From Fimbriiglobus ruber (GTDB taxonomy: Bacteria; Planctomycetota; Planctomycetia; Gemmatales; Gemmataceae): a stretch of 64,000 bases of DNA. A model generated the notes under the pieces. The model was not told the origin of the DNA, did no database searches, and saw only the letters and a program-made list of their open reading frames with translations. This document shows positions 1 to 8,785 of the stretch, in pieces. The DNA lies in NCBI RefSeq assembly GCF_002197845.1, contig NZ_NIDE01000009.1:310001-374000 (forward strand), written 5' to 3'. A program made the translations under genes and the position numbers. Position 1 is the stretch's first letter; every line of letters begins with the position of its first letter.

Positions 1-35
1 AATTGTGTCCGTGGCCATCTCAAGCCTCCCGTATG

Positions 36-57
36 CGAAAGGGCGATACCCTTTTCG
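36..57 (-). terminator. Hairpin downstream of the transglutaminase-like gene
   Basis: An inverted repeat (CGAAAGGG, short loop, CCCTTTTCG) lies about 30 bases past the stop codon of the minus-strand transglutaminase-like gene. It can form an 8-9 bp stem and is placed like a transcription terminator, but no long T run follows it. Confidence 0.35.
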
Positions 58-88
58 ATACCCCCAAGGCTTGCATGGATTCTTTGAA

Positions 89-928
89 CTAACCCGCATC
101 GTTAGGCGACCCCGCCACCTCAATCGTCCCGACCCGGAACCACTCCAACTGGTTCACCCCGAACGCTGTTGTCATGGCGACGTCGGCCGCGTCCCGACCG
201 CGGGCGACCACTACCCGACCAATCCGCGGCACGTTGTGCCGGGCGTCGAACGTGTGCCACTGCCCGCCGAGGTAAACCTCGAACCACGCGCTGACGTCCA
301 TTGGTTCGGGGGCCACCGGAACGCCGATGTCGCCCAGGTATCCGGTGCAATACCGGGCCGGCACGTTCAGACACCGACAGAGTGTTATCGCCAGGTGGGT
401 GAAGTCGCGGCAAACCCCGACGCGCTCCCGGAAAACATCCAGCGCCGTCCGGTTCGCCCGTGCTTGCTGATAGTCGAACCGAATGTGTTGGTGGACGAAC
501 GTGCAAACGGCGCGGACCAGGGGCCACCCGGCCGGCAGGGCGCCGAACATGGCCCAGGCGGCCTCCTTCAACTCGCTGTCCACTTCACAATACCGGCTGG
601 CGAGGAGAAACAACAGAGCGTCGTCCGGCAATTCTTGTACCCGGTGGTGGTAGGCGTCCCACACCTGGGGGTCCGGCAGGCCGGAATTCTCGACCACCGC
701 AAAATGGCGGAACACTACCTGTCCGGCCGGCACGAACACCCGCGCGCAACGATTTCCGTACACGTCGGCGAACCGGTGCAGTCCGACCGCGGGTTCCACT
801 TCCAGTCGCTCGGACCCACGGGCGGCGGGGGCGATCGACGGGTGCAGCGATAGCATCAAGACTACGGCCGCTGGTTCGGGGAAGGTGAGGGCGATCTCGC
901 ATTCGACTTGAATGTGCATGGTGACCAT
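89..928 (-). CDS. Transglutaminase-like cysteine peptidase family protein
   Basis: A 279-residue protein with a transglutaminase-like core in its second half. The expected Cys-His-Asp triad is visible: Cys173 in GVCRDFTH, His225 in GGQWHTFDAR and Asp228 three residues later. The N-terminal 120 residues resemble the beta-rich N-terminal region of bacterial transglutaminase-like proteins. No signal peptide is evident, so a cytoplasmic role is likely, but the substrate is unknown. Translation could instead begin at the Met three codons downstream (MHIQVE), which reads like the usual start of this family. It appears monocistronic, with a hairpin past its end. Confidence 0.85.
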   Translation of the reverse strand: MVTMHIQVECEIALTFPEPAAVVLMLSLHPSIAPAARGSERLEVEPAVGLHRFADVYGNRCARVFVPAGQVVFRHFAVVENSGLPDPQVWDAYHHRVQELPDDALLFLLASRYCEVDSELKEAAWAMFGALPAGWPLVRAVCTFVHQHIRFDYQQARANRTALDVFRERVGVCRDFTHLAITLCRCLNVPARYCTGYLGDIGVPVAPEPMDVSAWFEVYLGGQWHTFDARHNVPRIGRVVVARGRDAADVAMTTAFGVNQLEWFRVGTIEVAGSPNDAG

Positions 929-1087
929 AACGGTTTCGCGGCCGCCCGGTTGAACGGTCGGCCCGCGGATGGAGGATCGGAGAGGCGGCCAGACCGATTC
1001 GGCCGAAGGTTCTCACGTCAGGAAATCAGCTATATTATCCGGGCCGGCCACGGGGCTGAGGGTGTCTCCGATGACGGCCCAGATCGT

Positions 1088-1381
1088 TTACTCAACCACG
1101 AAGCCGAGGGCTTCTTTGGCGGACTCCATATCGTCTTCGAGGTCCGGTCTCGCCAGATCAGGCGAGATCGACAACAGGACATGGATCCTCTCCAGACTGA
1201 ACGTGATGAGCGTCTGAGCCCACCTTAATGCAGCGGCTCTCCCACGTCTGTGCGAGTCGGTTGCGTAAATCAGGGCCGCGACAAGTTCAATGTGAGCGTC
1301 GACCAGTTTATCTTCGGGGGGCACGTACGCACTCAGCGATTCCCAGCGGGACGGAGACGCTATGCCCAAAGCATACGACAT
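1088..1381 (-). CDS. Hypothetical protein, 97 aa
   Basis: An open frame of 97 codons with a balanced composition (helical, Leu/Ala rich, acidic C-terminus). No domain is recognised. It lies between the transglutaminase-like gene and the two-hairpin repeat. It is kept because its composition does not look like an antisense shadow of another gene, but there is no homology evidence and the start is uncertain. Confidence 0.35.
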   Translation of the reverse strand: MSYALGIASPSRWESLSAYVPPEDKLVDAHIELVAALIYATDSHRRGRAAALRWAQTLITFSLERIHVLLSISPDLARPDLEDDMESAKEALGFVVE

Positions 1382-1448
1382 GCCAAAGATGACAATCGCC
1401 AGCCTATATTGCGTCGGTTGCGGTGAGTCGTTGGTTGTGGGAAATGAA

Positions 1449-1555
1449 AGACCCGCGAGGGGGATTGCACCGCGGGTCTCTGAGCCGCAGGGCTCTCGTC
1501 AGCCGTCGCTCTGCTCGATACCGACGGAGTCAACCAGGACCACGGCGGGCCGAGC
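1449..1555. repeat. Two-hairpin repeat element, copy 1
   Basis: About 107 bp that recurs in the same orientation at 4563-4669. Hairpin 1 pairs AGACCCGCG (1449-1457) with CGCGGGTCT (1471-1479). Hairpin 2 pairs GAGCC with GGCTC just after it. A conserved tail then contains CCGTCGCTCTG and CACGGCG. In the other copy the second stem is AAGCC/GGCTT, a compensatory change, so selection on a folded DNA or RNA is plausible. The function is unknown. Confidence 0.6.
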
Positions 1556-1821
1556 GCGAAGCTGATATCACCACTCTTTGACGACGTCAAGATATTGACA
1601 CGGATTTTCGACCCAAGTTAAATTCTTCTCGTCTTGGTGCGTCGTCGCGATACTACCAGACCCTCGCCCCGATTCTCACGGTGTCGGGGCGGGGTCGTCT
1701 GATATGCCCGCTCATCGTCGGGACGGAAGCGTTGATTTTAATTTGTGGCTATGTTAGCCTTTCATTTCTCACCGAGTTATCACGTTCATTCCCGCCTGCG
1801 CAGTGAGTGAGGGGGAACCGC

Positions 1822-2247
1822 ATGGCAGAAGAAACCGCCAGTCCGCTCGCCGTTTTGATAGTCGAAGATAACGAAGACGTCGCGATGAGCACCGATTTCC
1901 TGCTGAGCAGTTGTGGGTACCGCGTTTTGCTTGCCAAGAACGGTCCCGATGCTTTGAAATCCGTCGAAGCAGACCCGCCGGACGTCGTCCTGATGGACAT
2001 CGGCCTACCCAGGATGGACGGCTGGAGGGTGGCCCAAAAGATCCGGTCCCAGACGGCGGGGAAGCAACCGATCATCATCGCGGTATCCGGGTACGGGACG
2101 ACACCGGACAAGCTTCGTTCGGCCTCCGAAGGGCTTGACGGGCATCTCGTGAAGCCTGTGTCACCTGCCGAACTGATCGGGTTGCTTGGGGAGATCCAAA
2201 CGAGTCGGGTGATAAAAGCAAGAAACAAAAGTCTCTTTGCGTCGTGA
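1822..2247 (+). CDS. Single-domain response regulator (CheY-like receiver)
   Basis: A 141-residue stand-alone receiver domain. The hallmarks are the acidic pair Glu15-Asp16 (LIVEDNED), the phosphoacceptor Asp59 in VLMDIGLPRMDG, the switch Ser89 (AVSGY) and the conserved Lys111 (LVKPVSP). No output domain follows, so it probably passes a phosphoryl signal by protein contact. The ATG at 1822 is preferred over the upstream GTG at 1807 because the run GAGGGGGAA gives it a ribosome binding site. No histidine kinase lies nearby, so it is an orphan regulator. A strong terminator follows about 140 bases after the stop. Confidence 0.93.
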   Translation: MAEETASPLAVLIVEDNEDVAMSTDFLLSSCGYRVLLAKNGPDALKSVEADPPDVVLMDIGLPRMDGWRVAQKIRSQTAGKQPIIIAVSGYGTTPDKLRSASEGLDGHLVKPVSPAELIGLLGEIQTSRVIKARNKSLFAS

Positions 2248-2384
2248 CAGTGTCGTTAGATTGGCCCGGCGGCAGTTCTCGGCCGGGTTCACCCCGGGGA
2301 TCAACCTCAGATTCCTGGTCAGTTATTGACCATCTCCCAACGCTGAGTTGGAATTTTTTTCTTCGCGGAGATAAATCTCCGACA

Positions 2385-2440
2385 CTGGGCCGACTGAGGG
2401 GGAACGGCGAGCCTCCTCGGTCGGCCCAGATCGTTTTTTT
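2385..2440 (+). terminator. Rho-independent terminator after the response regulator
   Basis: CTGGGCCGACTGAGG (from 2385) pairs with CCTCGGTCGGCCCAG (to 2429) with one mismatch, and a T7 run follows at 2434-2440. This is a classical intrinsic terminator on the plus strand and probably ends the response-regulator transcript. Confidence 0.75.
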
Positions 2441-2465
2441 GCGGGCGACCTGACCGCAGGTTACA

Positions 2466-2744
2466 TTAGTCTCGATTTAAAATTTGTTCGACCATTTTGG
2501 TGAGTTGGGAAATCTTGCGGTATAAGTCTTCCACCTGCTTTTCAAGTTCGTCTACCCGTTGCGCACTATCCGGTTCGTGAATCTGAAGCGGAGCCGTTTG
2601 AGCTTTCGGACTTGCATCGGGTGCAGAGCTATTTGAGGTGGGACGAATGGGGATATTTTCTTCCATCGCGTTCTCGGAAAACCTATCGTGCTTTGTCAAG
2701 GTCACAGTTATATCGTTTCCAAAAAATTTGTATGTATCAGCCAT
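2466..2744 (-). CDS. Hypothetical protein with C-terminal coiled coil
   Basis: About 92 residues starting MADTYKFFGNDITV; an upstream in-frame Met at 2804 would give 112. The first 25 residues resemble a short beta-rich domain, a low-complexity Ser/Pro/Ala linker follows, and the last 35 residues form a heptad-like helix (ELEKQVEDLYRKISQLTKMV) that probably oligomerises. The gene is much more AT-rich than its neighbours, which suggests foreign origin. The general layout resembles small proteins near bacterial conflict genes, but no function can be assigned. Confidence 0.5.
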   Translation of the reverse strand: MADTYKFFGNDITVTLTKHDRFSENAMEENIPIRPTSNSSAPDASPKAQTAPLQIHEPDSAQRVDELEKQVEDLYRKISQLTKMVEQILNRD

Positions 2745-2964
2745 CTCTACATTACTGCCACGTAACGCATTCGCTTGCGCAAATTTTCCGTTACGATATC
2801 GCAATCTGACTCGTCAATTTGATAAATTTTTATTAATTTCTGCGATGCCGCTGTAATTTACATCAAATACTGTTTTTATGGTTTGCTTGCCCACACTCGC
2901 ACGGAGTGAACAAACTGACATGTCTAGAAACCGAGACGTGCGCCGGGGCAGAACAACGACGCTA

Positions 2965-4194
2965 GTGGTCCTGGCCAGAAGTCGTGCAAGAAATTGGCGG
3001 GGGGTATATGCTGGCCATGCGCCGTTGTCGAACCTTGGGGTGTTACCATGCGTGGCCGCAAACCCTCGCCCGTGACGTTGACCCCGGCGGATCGTCCCAT
3101 CCTGGAAACCGTTGCCCGAAGCCGGCGATTACCGTGGTTCCAAGTTCAACACGCGCGGATCGTTTTGGCCCTCGCGGCCGGGGATCGCGTCCAGGACGTG
3201 GCCTCTCGGTTAGCGTGTGATCCCTCCACTGTCTGGCGGGTTTGCCGCCGGTACGAGGAAGGTGGGCTGAACGAACTCCTGCGGGACGACGCCCGGGTGG
3301 GACGACCGCCGGAGATTTCCCCCCCTCCAGCGCGCCCAGATCGTCGAGTTGGCATGCTTGGAGCCCGTCGCCAAGGGATTGCACATTACCCACTGGACCA
3401 GTCAGGATCTGGCCCGCCAAGCGGTCACCGATGGCATTGTGGACGCCATCAGCCCACGCACCATCCGGCGGATTCTGGACGAGGTGGATCTGCAACCACA
3501 CCGCACCCGATATTGGCGAACGGCCCGCCTGGACACCACCTTCAAGGAGCGGGCCGAGAAGGTGCTCTGGTGCTACGGGAATGCCGAACAGATGGCCCGC
3601 CGGGGTATCTGGACGGTCGCGGTTGATGAGATGCCCAATCTCCAGATCCTGGAACGCAACCCGATCCGGCGAGCGATCCCCGGCGCGATCGAGCAGCAGG
3701 AGTTCGAGTACACGCGGCACGGAACGGTCAACCTGCTGTTGTTCCTCATCGTCCACACGGGCCGAATGGAGGTGGCGGTTGAGGCCAAGAAGGACGCGGC
3801 CCACTACATCCGTGCGTTGAGGGCTTTCCGTCGTCGGCACCGAAGACTCAATGGTGTCTTTCTGATCCAAGACGGTGACCCCAGCCATACGGCCGGCGAC
3901 ACGCAGGAATATTGGGCCGGTTGCAGGGGGTGGTGGCGACCCCGGCGGACTCCGGCTCACGCCTCGTGGTTGAATCAAGCCGAGATGCTGGTCGGGGCGT
4001 TTGGCTATCACTACTTGAAACGAGGTTCGTGGGACGATCGGGGGGCATTCATCGAGCATGTGTTGGCGTCCGGTCCCGAGTACAACCGGCTCTACGCCCA
4101 CCCGTTTGAGTGGACCTGGACCAACCCGAAGATGCGGCAGTGGTTCGCCAGCCATACCCACTGAATATCTTGCACAACTTCTGGCCAGGACCAC
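2965..4194 (+). mobile_element. IS630-family element (1230 bp) with TA target duplication
   Basis: The ends carry near-perfect inverted repeats: GTGGTCCTGGCCAGAAGTCG on the left matches the reverse complement of the right end (CAACTTCTGGCCAGGACCAC) apart from one base. TA dinucleotides flank both sides (2963-2964 and 4195-4196), as expected for IS630/Tc1-type transposition. It carries one transposase gene in two frames and interrupts the small gene described separately. Confidence 0.93.
3048..4164 (+). CDS. IS630-family transposase, two frames joined at a C7 run
   Basis: The N-terminal frame (ATG at 3048) carries a helix-turn-helix region (DVASRLACDPSTVWRVCRRY). The second frame carries the DDE catalytic domain: Asp in VAVDEMPN, Asp in LIQDGDPSH and Glu in WLNQAEML. 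The frames are offset by one base at a run of seven C near 3316-3322. Shifting there reads through ISP-LQRAQIVELACLEP. Either the element expresses a fusion by frameshifting or transcript slippage on the C7 run, or this copy has acquired an indel. The spacing of HTH and DDE parts matches full-length IS630 transposases of about 370 residues. Confidence 0.85.
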
Positions 4195-4562
4195 TAGAAG
4201 TACTCGGCGGCCGTCGTTCAAAGGCCGATGGGCAAAAGAATTGGTTGGGACATCGACTGACCTCGTCGCTTAGTGATGTCGATGGGTTGCTTCTTGTGGG
4301 CGCGACCCGTGACGAGTTGATGGACGTTTGTACGGCCTACGACGGACACCTATACCATCTTCGATATTTCCACGGGCTTCCAATAGTCTACTCCGATCAG
4401 CGGTATCAGTTCGACCGAGCGACGCTTAAGTCCTTGGTCCGCGATGAGGAGATGGCTTCTCAACGAGACGGAACCGCTGCCGCCCGTAATGAACTATCCC
4501 CACCCCAAGACACGCTTTGAAGTGGCGGTGAGGGACGGGGGATGAATCGGTGAGTAAACAAA

Positions 4563-4669
4563 AAACCCGCAAGGGGGAATGCCCGCGGGTCTCTAAGCCA
4601 AGGGCTTTGGTCAAGCCGTCGCTCTGATCGACGCCGACGCAGTCAACGAGAACCACGGCGAGGCCGAGC
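4563..4669. repeat. Two-hairpin repeat element, copy 2
   Basis: Same-orientation copy of 1449-1555. Hairpin 1 is ACCCGC (4565-4570) with GCGGGT (4585-4590). Hairpin 2 is AAGCC/GGCTT (4595-4607) where copy 1 has GAGCC/GGCTC. The downstream tail (CCGTCGCTCTG, then GTCAAC and CACGGCG) is also conserved. It lies 40 bases past the end of the IS630-split gene. Confidence 0.6.
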
Positions 4670-4765
4670 AGGGAGGGAATAGCATTCGACGCTATCGGCG
4701 TCAAGTCCGCCACGTGACCGGCCCACCGGCCGGGTACGCCGATTTTCTCTGGGGGTTGGCGTAAC

Positions 4766-6114
4766 TCATGCCGCCAGCGACCAGTACGCCTCGAACTGGT
4801 CGCTGTGCCGCACACACACCAGGGATGCCATCGCGTTCACGTTCGCGATCCGCCATTGGGCGCCCCGGGCTTTCAACCGTAACCCCAGTGTCTTCGCCTG
4901 ACCCTCCACCGCCCCGCTCCCGATCGCCCGTCCGCTCGCCAACCGTTCCGCATAGTTCAACCGCCCGACATGCGGAGCGAAATACATCACCAACTTGGTC
5001 GTGGCCTTCTGGCGGCGCTCCCGCTCGCCCACGTCGTCCACGCCCAGCAACTCACCCACCCACTCGCACACCCCCGCCCACCCCTTCGCCAGGAGCAGCC
5101 CCCGACCCCGCTCATACCCCGCGTGCGACACACTCGTGCTGTCCCCGAACACCCGATCCGCACACTGCTTCAACCGCTGACACGCGTGGAAGATGTCCAA
5201 CGTCTCGAGGCATCCGGTCAGCACCCGCGGGGCCGATTTCCAGATCCACGACGCCCCATCGGCCAGCACCGACAGGTCGGCCATGTGCGCCACCCCCAGC
5301 CCCTGCAACCACTCCCGCCAACACTGGCGGAACATCTTCGACGGGGCAATTTCGGCGAACGCCAGCCGGGCCGTCGGGGCCGGCAACCGCTGCTCGTCCC
5401 AGTCCTCCAGCGACACCGGGGCGCCGGCCTTCCGCTTCTGAAAGACACCGATCTCGATGTCCCGCCACCCATCCGCGCACGTATTCACCTTGCCCGCGTC
5501 GATCGTGAATTCGACCCCACCCTCGGACGCCTGGAATTCCTGACCCGAGGCCACATCCCGCGGCTGAAACGTCGCCATGGCCGCCCCATGCGACTCCACT
5601 AGGGTGCGAATCGTTTCCGCACACACGACCACCCCGAGCATCGCGTGCAGGTGTTCGCTGGTGGCCGCAAACGAGACATCGGCCGCGAGCCGGCAGCTAT
5701 GCTTTTGCAGAGTGCGGGTATACCGGGAGGTGATGCCGAGCAGGTCATCGACGGCGTACGAACCGTCACTCCCACCGCAGCGGCACTGGAAGTAGCGGCG
5801 GGTCAGCGTGATCACGCCGATGGCGGTGACGAGTTGCCGTTCCTTGGGGCCGCGATTTTCCTTCGCCCGACCGCAGTCACAGACGCGGAGGGGCGCCCCC
5901 TTTTTTCGGCCGTCTCGATTCGTCGAGCGACCGCGTCGGTGAGCAGTTGTCGCTGGAGATCGCGTCCGCGGTCGAGGACGGCCTGCTCGCAGGCATCGAG
6001 GACGGTGCCCGCGGGTGCGGTGAGGGCGAGTTGGGTAAGTTCGTCTTGGAGTGCGAGCACTCGGCGGATGGTGGCTTCGTGCGCGGCGGGGATTTCGATG
6101 GTGACGGTCGGCAT
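4766..6114 (-). CDS. ISKra4-family transposase, two frames joined at A6G
   Basis: The N-terminal frame starts at 6114 (MPTVTIEIPAAHEATIRRVL) and ends near an AAAAAAG run at about 5898-5906. The catalytic frame continues one base back, starting APLRVCDCGRAKENRGPKER, a Cys-rich segment, and runs to 4766. DDE-like residues are visible: FTIDAGKVNT, LADGASWIW and GAVEGQAKTLGL. Joining the frames by a -1 shift at A6G gives about 450 residues, a usual length for the family. This position and the A-rich heptamer suggest programmed -1 frameshifting or transcript slippage rather than decay, although a mutation cannot be excluded. Confidence 0.85.
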
Positions 6115-6197
6115 GGGACATCCGTGTCCGAGGAAGGAATCCGGGGGGCCAGATTACCCAACCCCCGCCACCACCACCAGAGAACTTAGACGTACCC

Positions 6198-7900
6198 TAG
6201 GCTGATCGGAAGTCGGGCTGGCCGTGGTTTTTGGTTCATCCCGGATTGGGTACGGTTTTTCCCGGGGACGGGTCGGTGCCGAGGAACTTCCGCCGCAGCC
6301 ACTGGACCGTCGACCCGAACATGAGTTTCGCCCACGTCTGAACGACCTTCTCCGGCACCCGCTCGAGGTCGGCCTGGATTTGTTCCGGGGTGGTCGTCCC
6401 GATCATCGCCCCCAACCCCACGCTCAACCCCGTCAACCCACTGGCCGATTGGTCCCCGGACAACCGCTTGAGAACCCCGAACGCGGATTCCACGATCTCC
6501 GTACTCCCGACCAGCCGTTCCCCGGACGGGCCGCCCGGGTCTCCCGCCCGACGTACGCCCGCAACCGGTTCCGCAGGCGTTCCGTGGTCGGATGGTCGCG
6601 GGTCGCCAACGGCTCCCACGCCTCGGCGACCAGGGCCGGGGTCCGGGCGCCGAACCCCTCGACCCGGACCACCCGGACGGTCGCCTGGGCCAGCGCGTGT
6701 TGGTCGGCCCAGACCGGCAGCGCCGCCGCGTACCCGGCCACCCACCCGTAGTGCGCCACCACGTCCGCATCCGGTTCCGCGGCCTGCAACTTCCGCAGAA
6801 CGAACGGGCCGAACCGGACGAACGCGGCCACACTCAGGTACCGTCCCCGAGCCCGCAACGTTGGGGCCATCAGGTGCGCCGACCGGGTCTGGCGAATCGC
6901 CGCCGCGGTGGCCGCCATCTGGCGGGTGAACGCCGCCCACTGGGGATCGCCCTCCCAGTAGTGCTTGAGCAGGTTAGCCGCGACGTGGGTCACGTCCGCC
7001 ACCCCGACGGTGTCCGGATACCGGACCCGGAAGTCCTGAATGCCGGCCCGCCATTCGGTCGCCCCGTCGGACACGATCTGCCGCGGCGGCCCGGTCCGGG
7101 CGACCGCGTCGGCCAGCGCGGTGGCGACCTGCGCGCGGTTCGTGGTGGCCATCGGAACCAGGGCCAGGAGATGCACATCAGCCAACGGGAGGGGGCGGAC
7201 CCCGAACGGCACCTGATCGAGTGGGATGCCAAAGATGGCGAACAATTTCTGGTGACCGATCTGGAGGGTGTGGTCGATCAGCCACGCCCACGAGTGGTCG
7301 TGGGCCAGGGGGCGCGTGAGGTGGGCGTACCCGAGTCGGACGACCCACGACCGGACGGTGGTCGGGCACGGCGTCCGGTCGGTGTCCAGGGCGGTCGGCC
7401 CGGCGGCGGCCACGACGGCCAGCGCGGCGGCCGTTCCGCGGAACGACAACCCGGCCTGCCGGACGAGGGCGACGGCGAGACCGATGACGGCGACGGGGTA
7501 TTGGCCGCCGCGGGGGGACAAATCTTTTTGGGGGGCGCGACATCGCCCGCGTCGGCCCCATCCGGGCGATACCGGGCGACTTCCTGTTCGAGGTGGTCGA
7601 CCCGTTGTTGCAGGTGGTCGACCCGCTGTTGCAGGTCCTCGGCCCGCTGACGATGACGTTGGCGGGACGCGACGAGATCCCGGACGCGGATGGTCAAGGC
7701 TTTCTGTTCGGCTTTGCGGGCGGCCGCTTTCGCTTTCCAGGCGTCCCGCGAGCGGACCAGTTTGGGGATCAGAATCCGGGGCGGGGTGTGGAATGCCGTT
7801 GCGGTTGCCATGCGACCCTCGTGCCCGACAAGCGGGAAACAGTTCCCGGAAGTAGAACCGCGAGAATAATCCGCGACAAGCCCAACTTCTGATCAGCCTA
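6198..7900 (-). mobile_element. Unclassified DDE IS (1.7 kb) nested in the ISKra4-like element
   Basis: Terminal repeats are TAGGCTGATCGGAAGTCGGG on the left and TAGGCTGATCAGAAGTTGGG read inward from the right, 18 of 20 identical. A 9-bp target duplication GACGTACCC lies at 6189-6197 and 7901-7909, inside the terminal repeat of the host ISKra4-like element. The single transposase gene fills the element. The family is not recognised with confidence. Confidence 0.88.
6236..7811 (-). pseudogene. DDE transposase of the nested IS, broken into three frames
   Basis: Frame 1 (7811 to about 7524) starts MATATAFHTPPRILIPKLV and is basic and coiled-coil rich, with a duplicated QQRVDHL motif. A CCCAAAAAG site near 7524-7532 allows a -1 shift into frame 2, which carries DLSPRGGQYPVAVIGLAVAL and the aspartates VSDGATEW and VADVTHVAANLL. 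A second offset near 6525, in a GGGG run, moves into frame 3, which holds the likely catalytic Glu (STEIVESAFGVLKRL) and the C-terminus ending at 6236. The first junction looks like a normal IS frameshift site. The second separates the catalytic Glu and probably inactivates this copy. Confidence 0.75.
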
Positions 7901-7986
7901 GACGTACCCCCACCGGCCGAATGGCCTCTTGGCCGATTTCTGCTATCGTGGTCCTTCGGAGCTTGCAGAAGATTCCTCCTGACCAT

Positions 7987-8289
7987 CTAGCCGTCCTTTT
8001 GGACCATGACTTCGAGCGACTTGCGGTCGAATCTGTACAGTCCGTCGACGTAGGCGATTGGCAACCCGTGGTCGTGTCGCAGATGGTAGACGTGGGTTTC
8101 GTGCGTCATCGTCACGGTCAGCAAATGCTTACGGGTTACGCCATGGAGCAGTAGGTCGTCGACCACACTGAGAGATCCAACCATTCGATGACCCAACCAG
8201 TTGACTTTACCTTCGATCTTTGGATGGCCGCCATTTAGCACCTCAAGCGTAGTTTTCCTGTCTCGGGCCTTATCGCGGTTTTGGGACAT
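7987..8289 (-). CDS. Small conserved hypothetical protein, intact paralogue of the IS-split gene
   Basis: 100 residues from ATG 8289 (MSQNRDKARDRKTTLEVLNG). This start is chosen because the IS630-split paralogue begins at the matching position (MSRNRDVRRGRTTTLEVL). Shared blocks are VNWLGHR, VDDLLL, HVYHLRHDHGLPIAYVDG and YRFDRKSLE. It is basic at the N-terminus and may bind nucleic acid, but no domain is recognised. It converges on the other paralogue, so the pair probably arose by an inverted duplication before the IS elements arrived. Confidence 0.65.
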   Translation of the reverse strand: MSQNRDKARDRKTTLEVLNGGHPKIEGKVNWLGHRMVGSLSVVDDLLLHGVTRKHLLTVTMTHETHVYHLRHDHGLPIAYVDGLYRFDRKSLEVMVQKDG

Positions 8290-8785
8290 GGCGGGCGCTC
8301 CACTCGATCGAATGCAATTCCAAGGAAAGAACAATTCGCTGGGCTTACCAGTTACACTGTTCTTTCCATGACTTCGTCGCTGTTAAGCCGCCAGGTCCAA
8401 TAGCCGCTCGGCAGCGGCCTGGATTTCCGCCTCGGTCATGCCCGGCCGCAGAGCCGCCCGAATCTCTTTTCCCTGTAATTCCCGCTGCCACCCCGCCGCT
8501 TGTCGGCGTGGCTCGGTCGCCGGGCGGGGTCGTCCCACGGAGCCGACGCCCGGTGTCCGACAAGGGCCTCTGGGGTCGCGGTCGACGCCCACGCCTCGGT
8601 CATCGCGAACGTCCACAGGCAGACATGGAACGCTCCGACGTTGGCGTGGAATCGTCGGACTTGTTGGTGGCCCGCTCCGACCACTTGCTTGAGGTCGCGG
8701 AATGTGGTTTCGATGGCACAGTCACAATGCCTCCGAAGGTGGAGTGGGGGTGGCCCGAGCGACCGGCGGTCGGGCCACGGCGAGT

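Larger units (their letters stand above)
2920..4520 (+). pseudogene. Small conserved gene split by IS630 (paralogue of the 7987-8289 gene)
   Basis: Removing the IS and one TA copy joins 2920-2964 to 4197-4520 in frame. The product is 122 residues: MSRNRDVRRGRTTTLEVLGG continuing into KNWLGHRLTSSLSDVDGLLL. It aligns along its length with the intact minus-strand gene at 7987-8289, sharing TTLEVL, NWLGHR, LYHLR/VYHLR, HGLPI and RFDR/QFDR. The Leu codon CTA at the junction is rebuilt exactly from the TA target site. The family is not recognised. The two paralogues are convergent, with a two-hairpin repeat and two nested IS elements between them. Confidence 0.85.
4732..7909 (-). mobile_element. 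ISKra4-like element with a second IS nested in its right end
   Basis: The left end begins GGGTACGCCGATTTTCTCTG and the right end, read inward, begins GGGTACGTCTAAGTTCTCTG, giving imperfect terminal repeats. A 9-bp direct repeat CCACCGGCC flanks the whole unit at 4723-4731 and 7910-7918, consistent with a target duplication. Its right terminal repeat is itself interrupted: GACGTACCC is duplicated at 6189-6197 and 7901-7909 around the nested IS. Without the nested element it is about 1.47 kb. Confidence 0.85.

Noticed and set aside
3043-4221. Long minus-strand frame opposite the first IS630 transposase
   Set aside because: It is antisense to a transposase whose DDE motifs are clear; the composition (Arg/Pro/Gly rich) is that of a GC-rich shadow frame.
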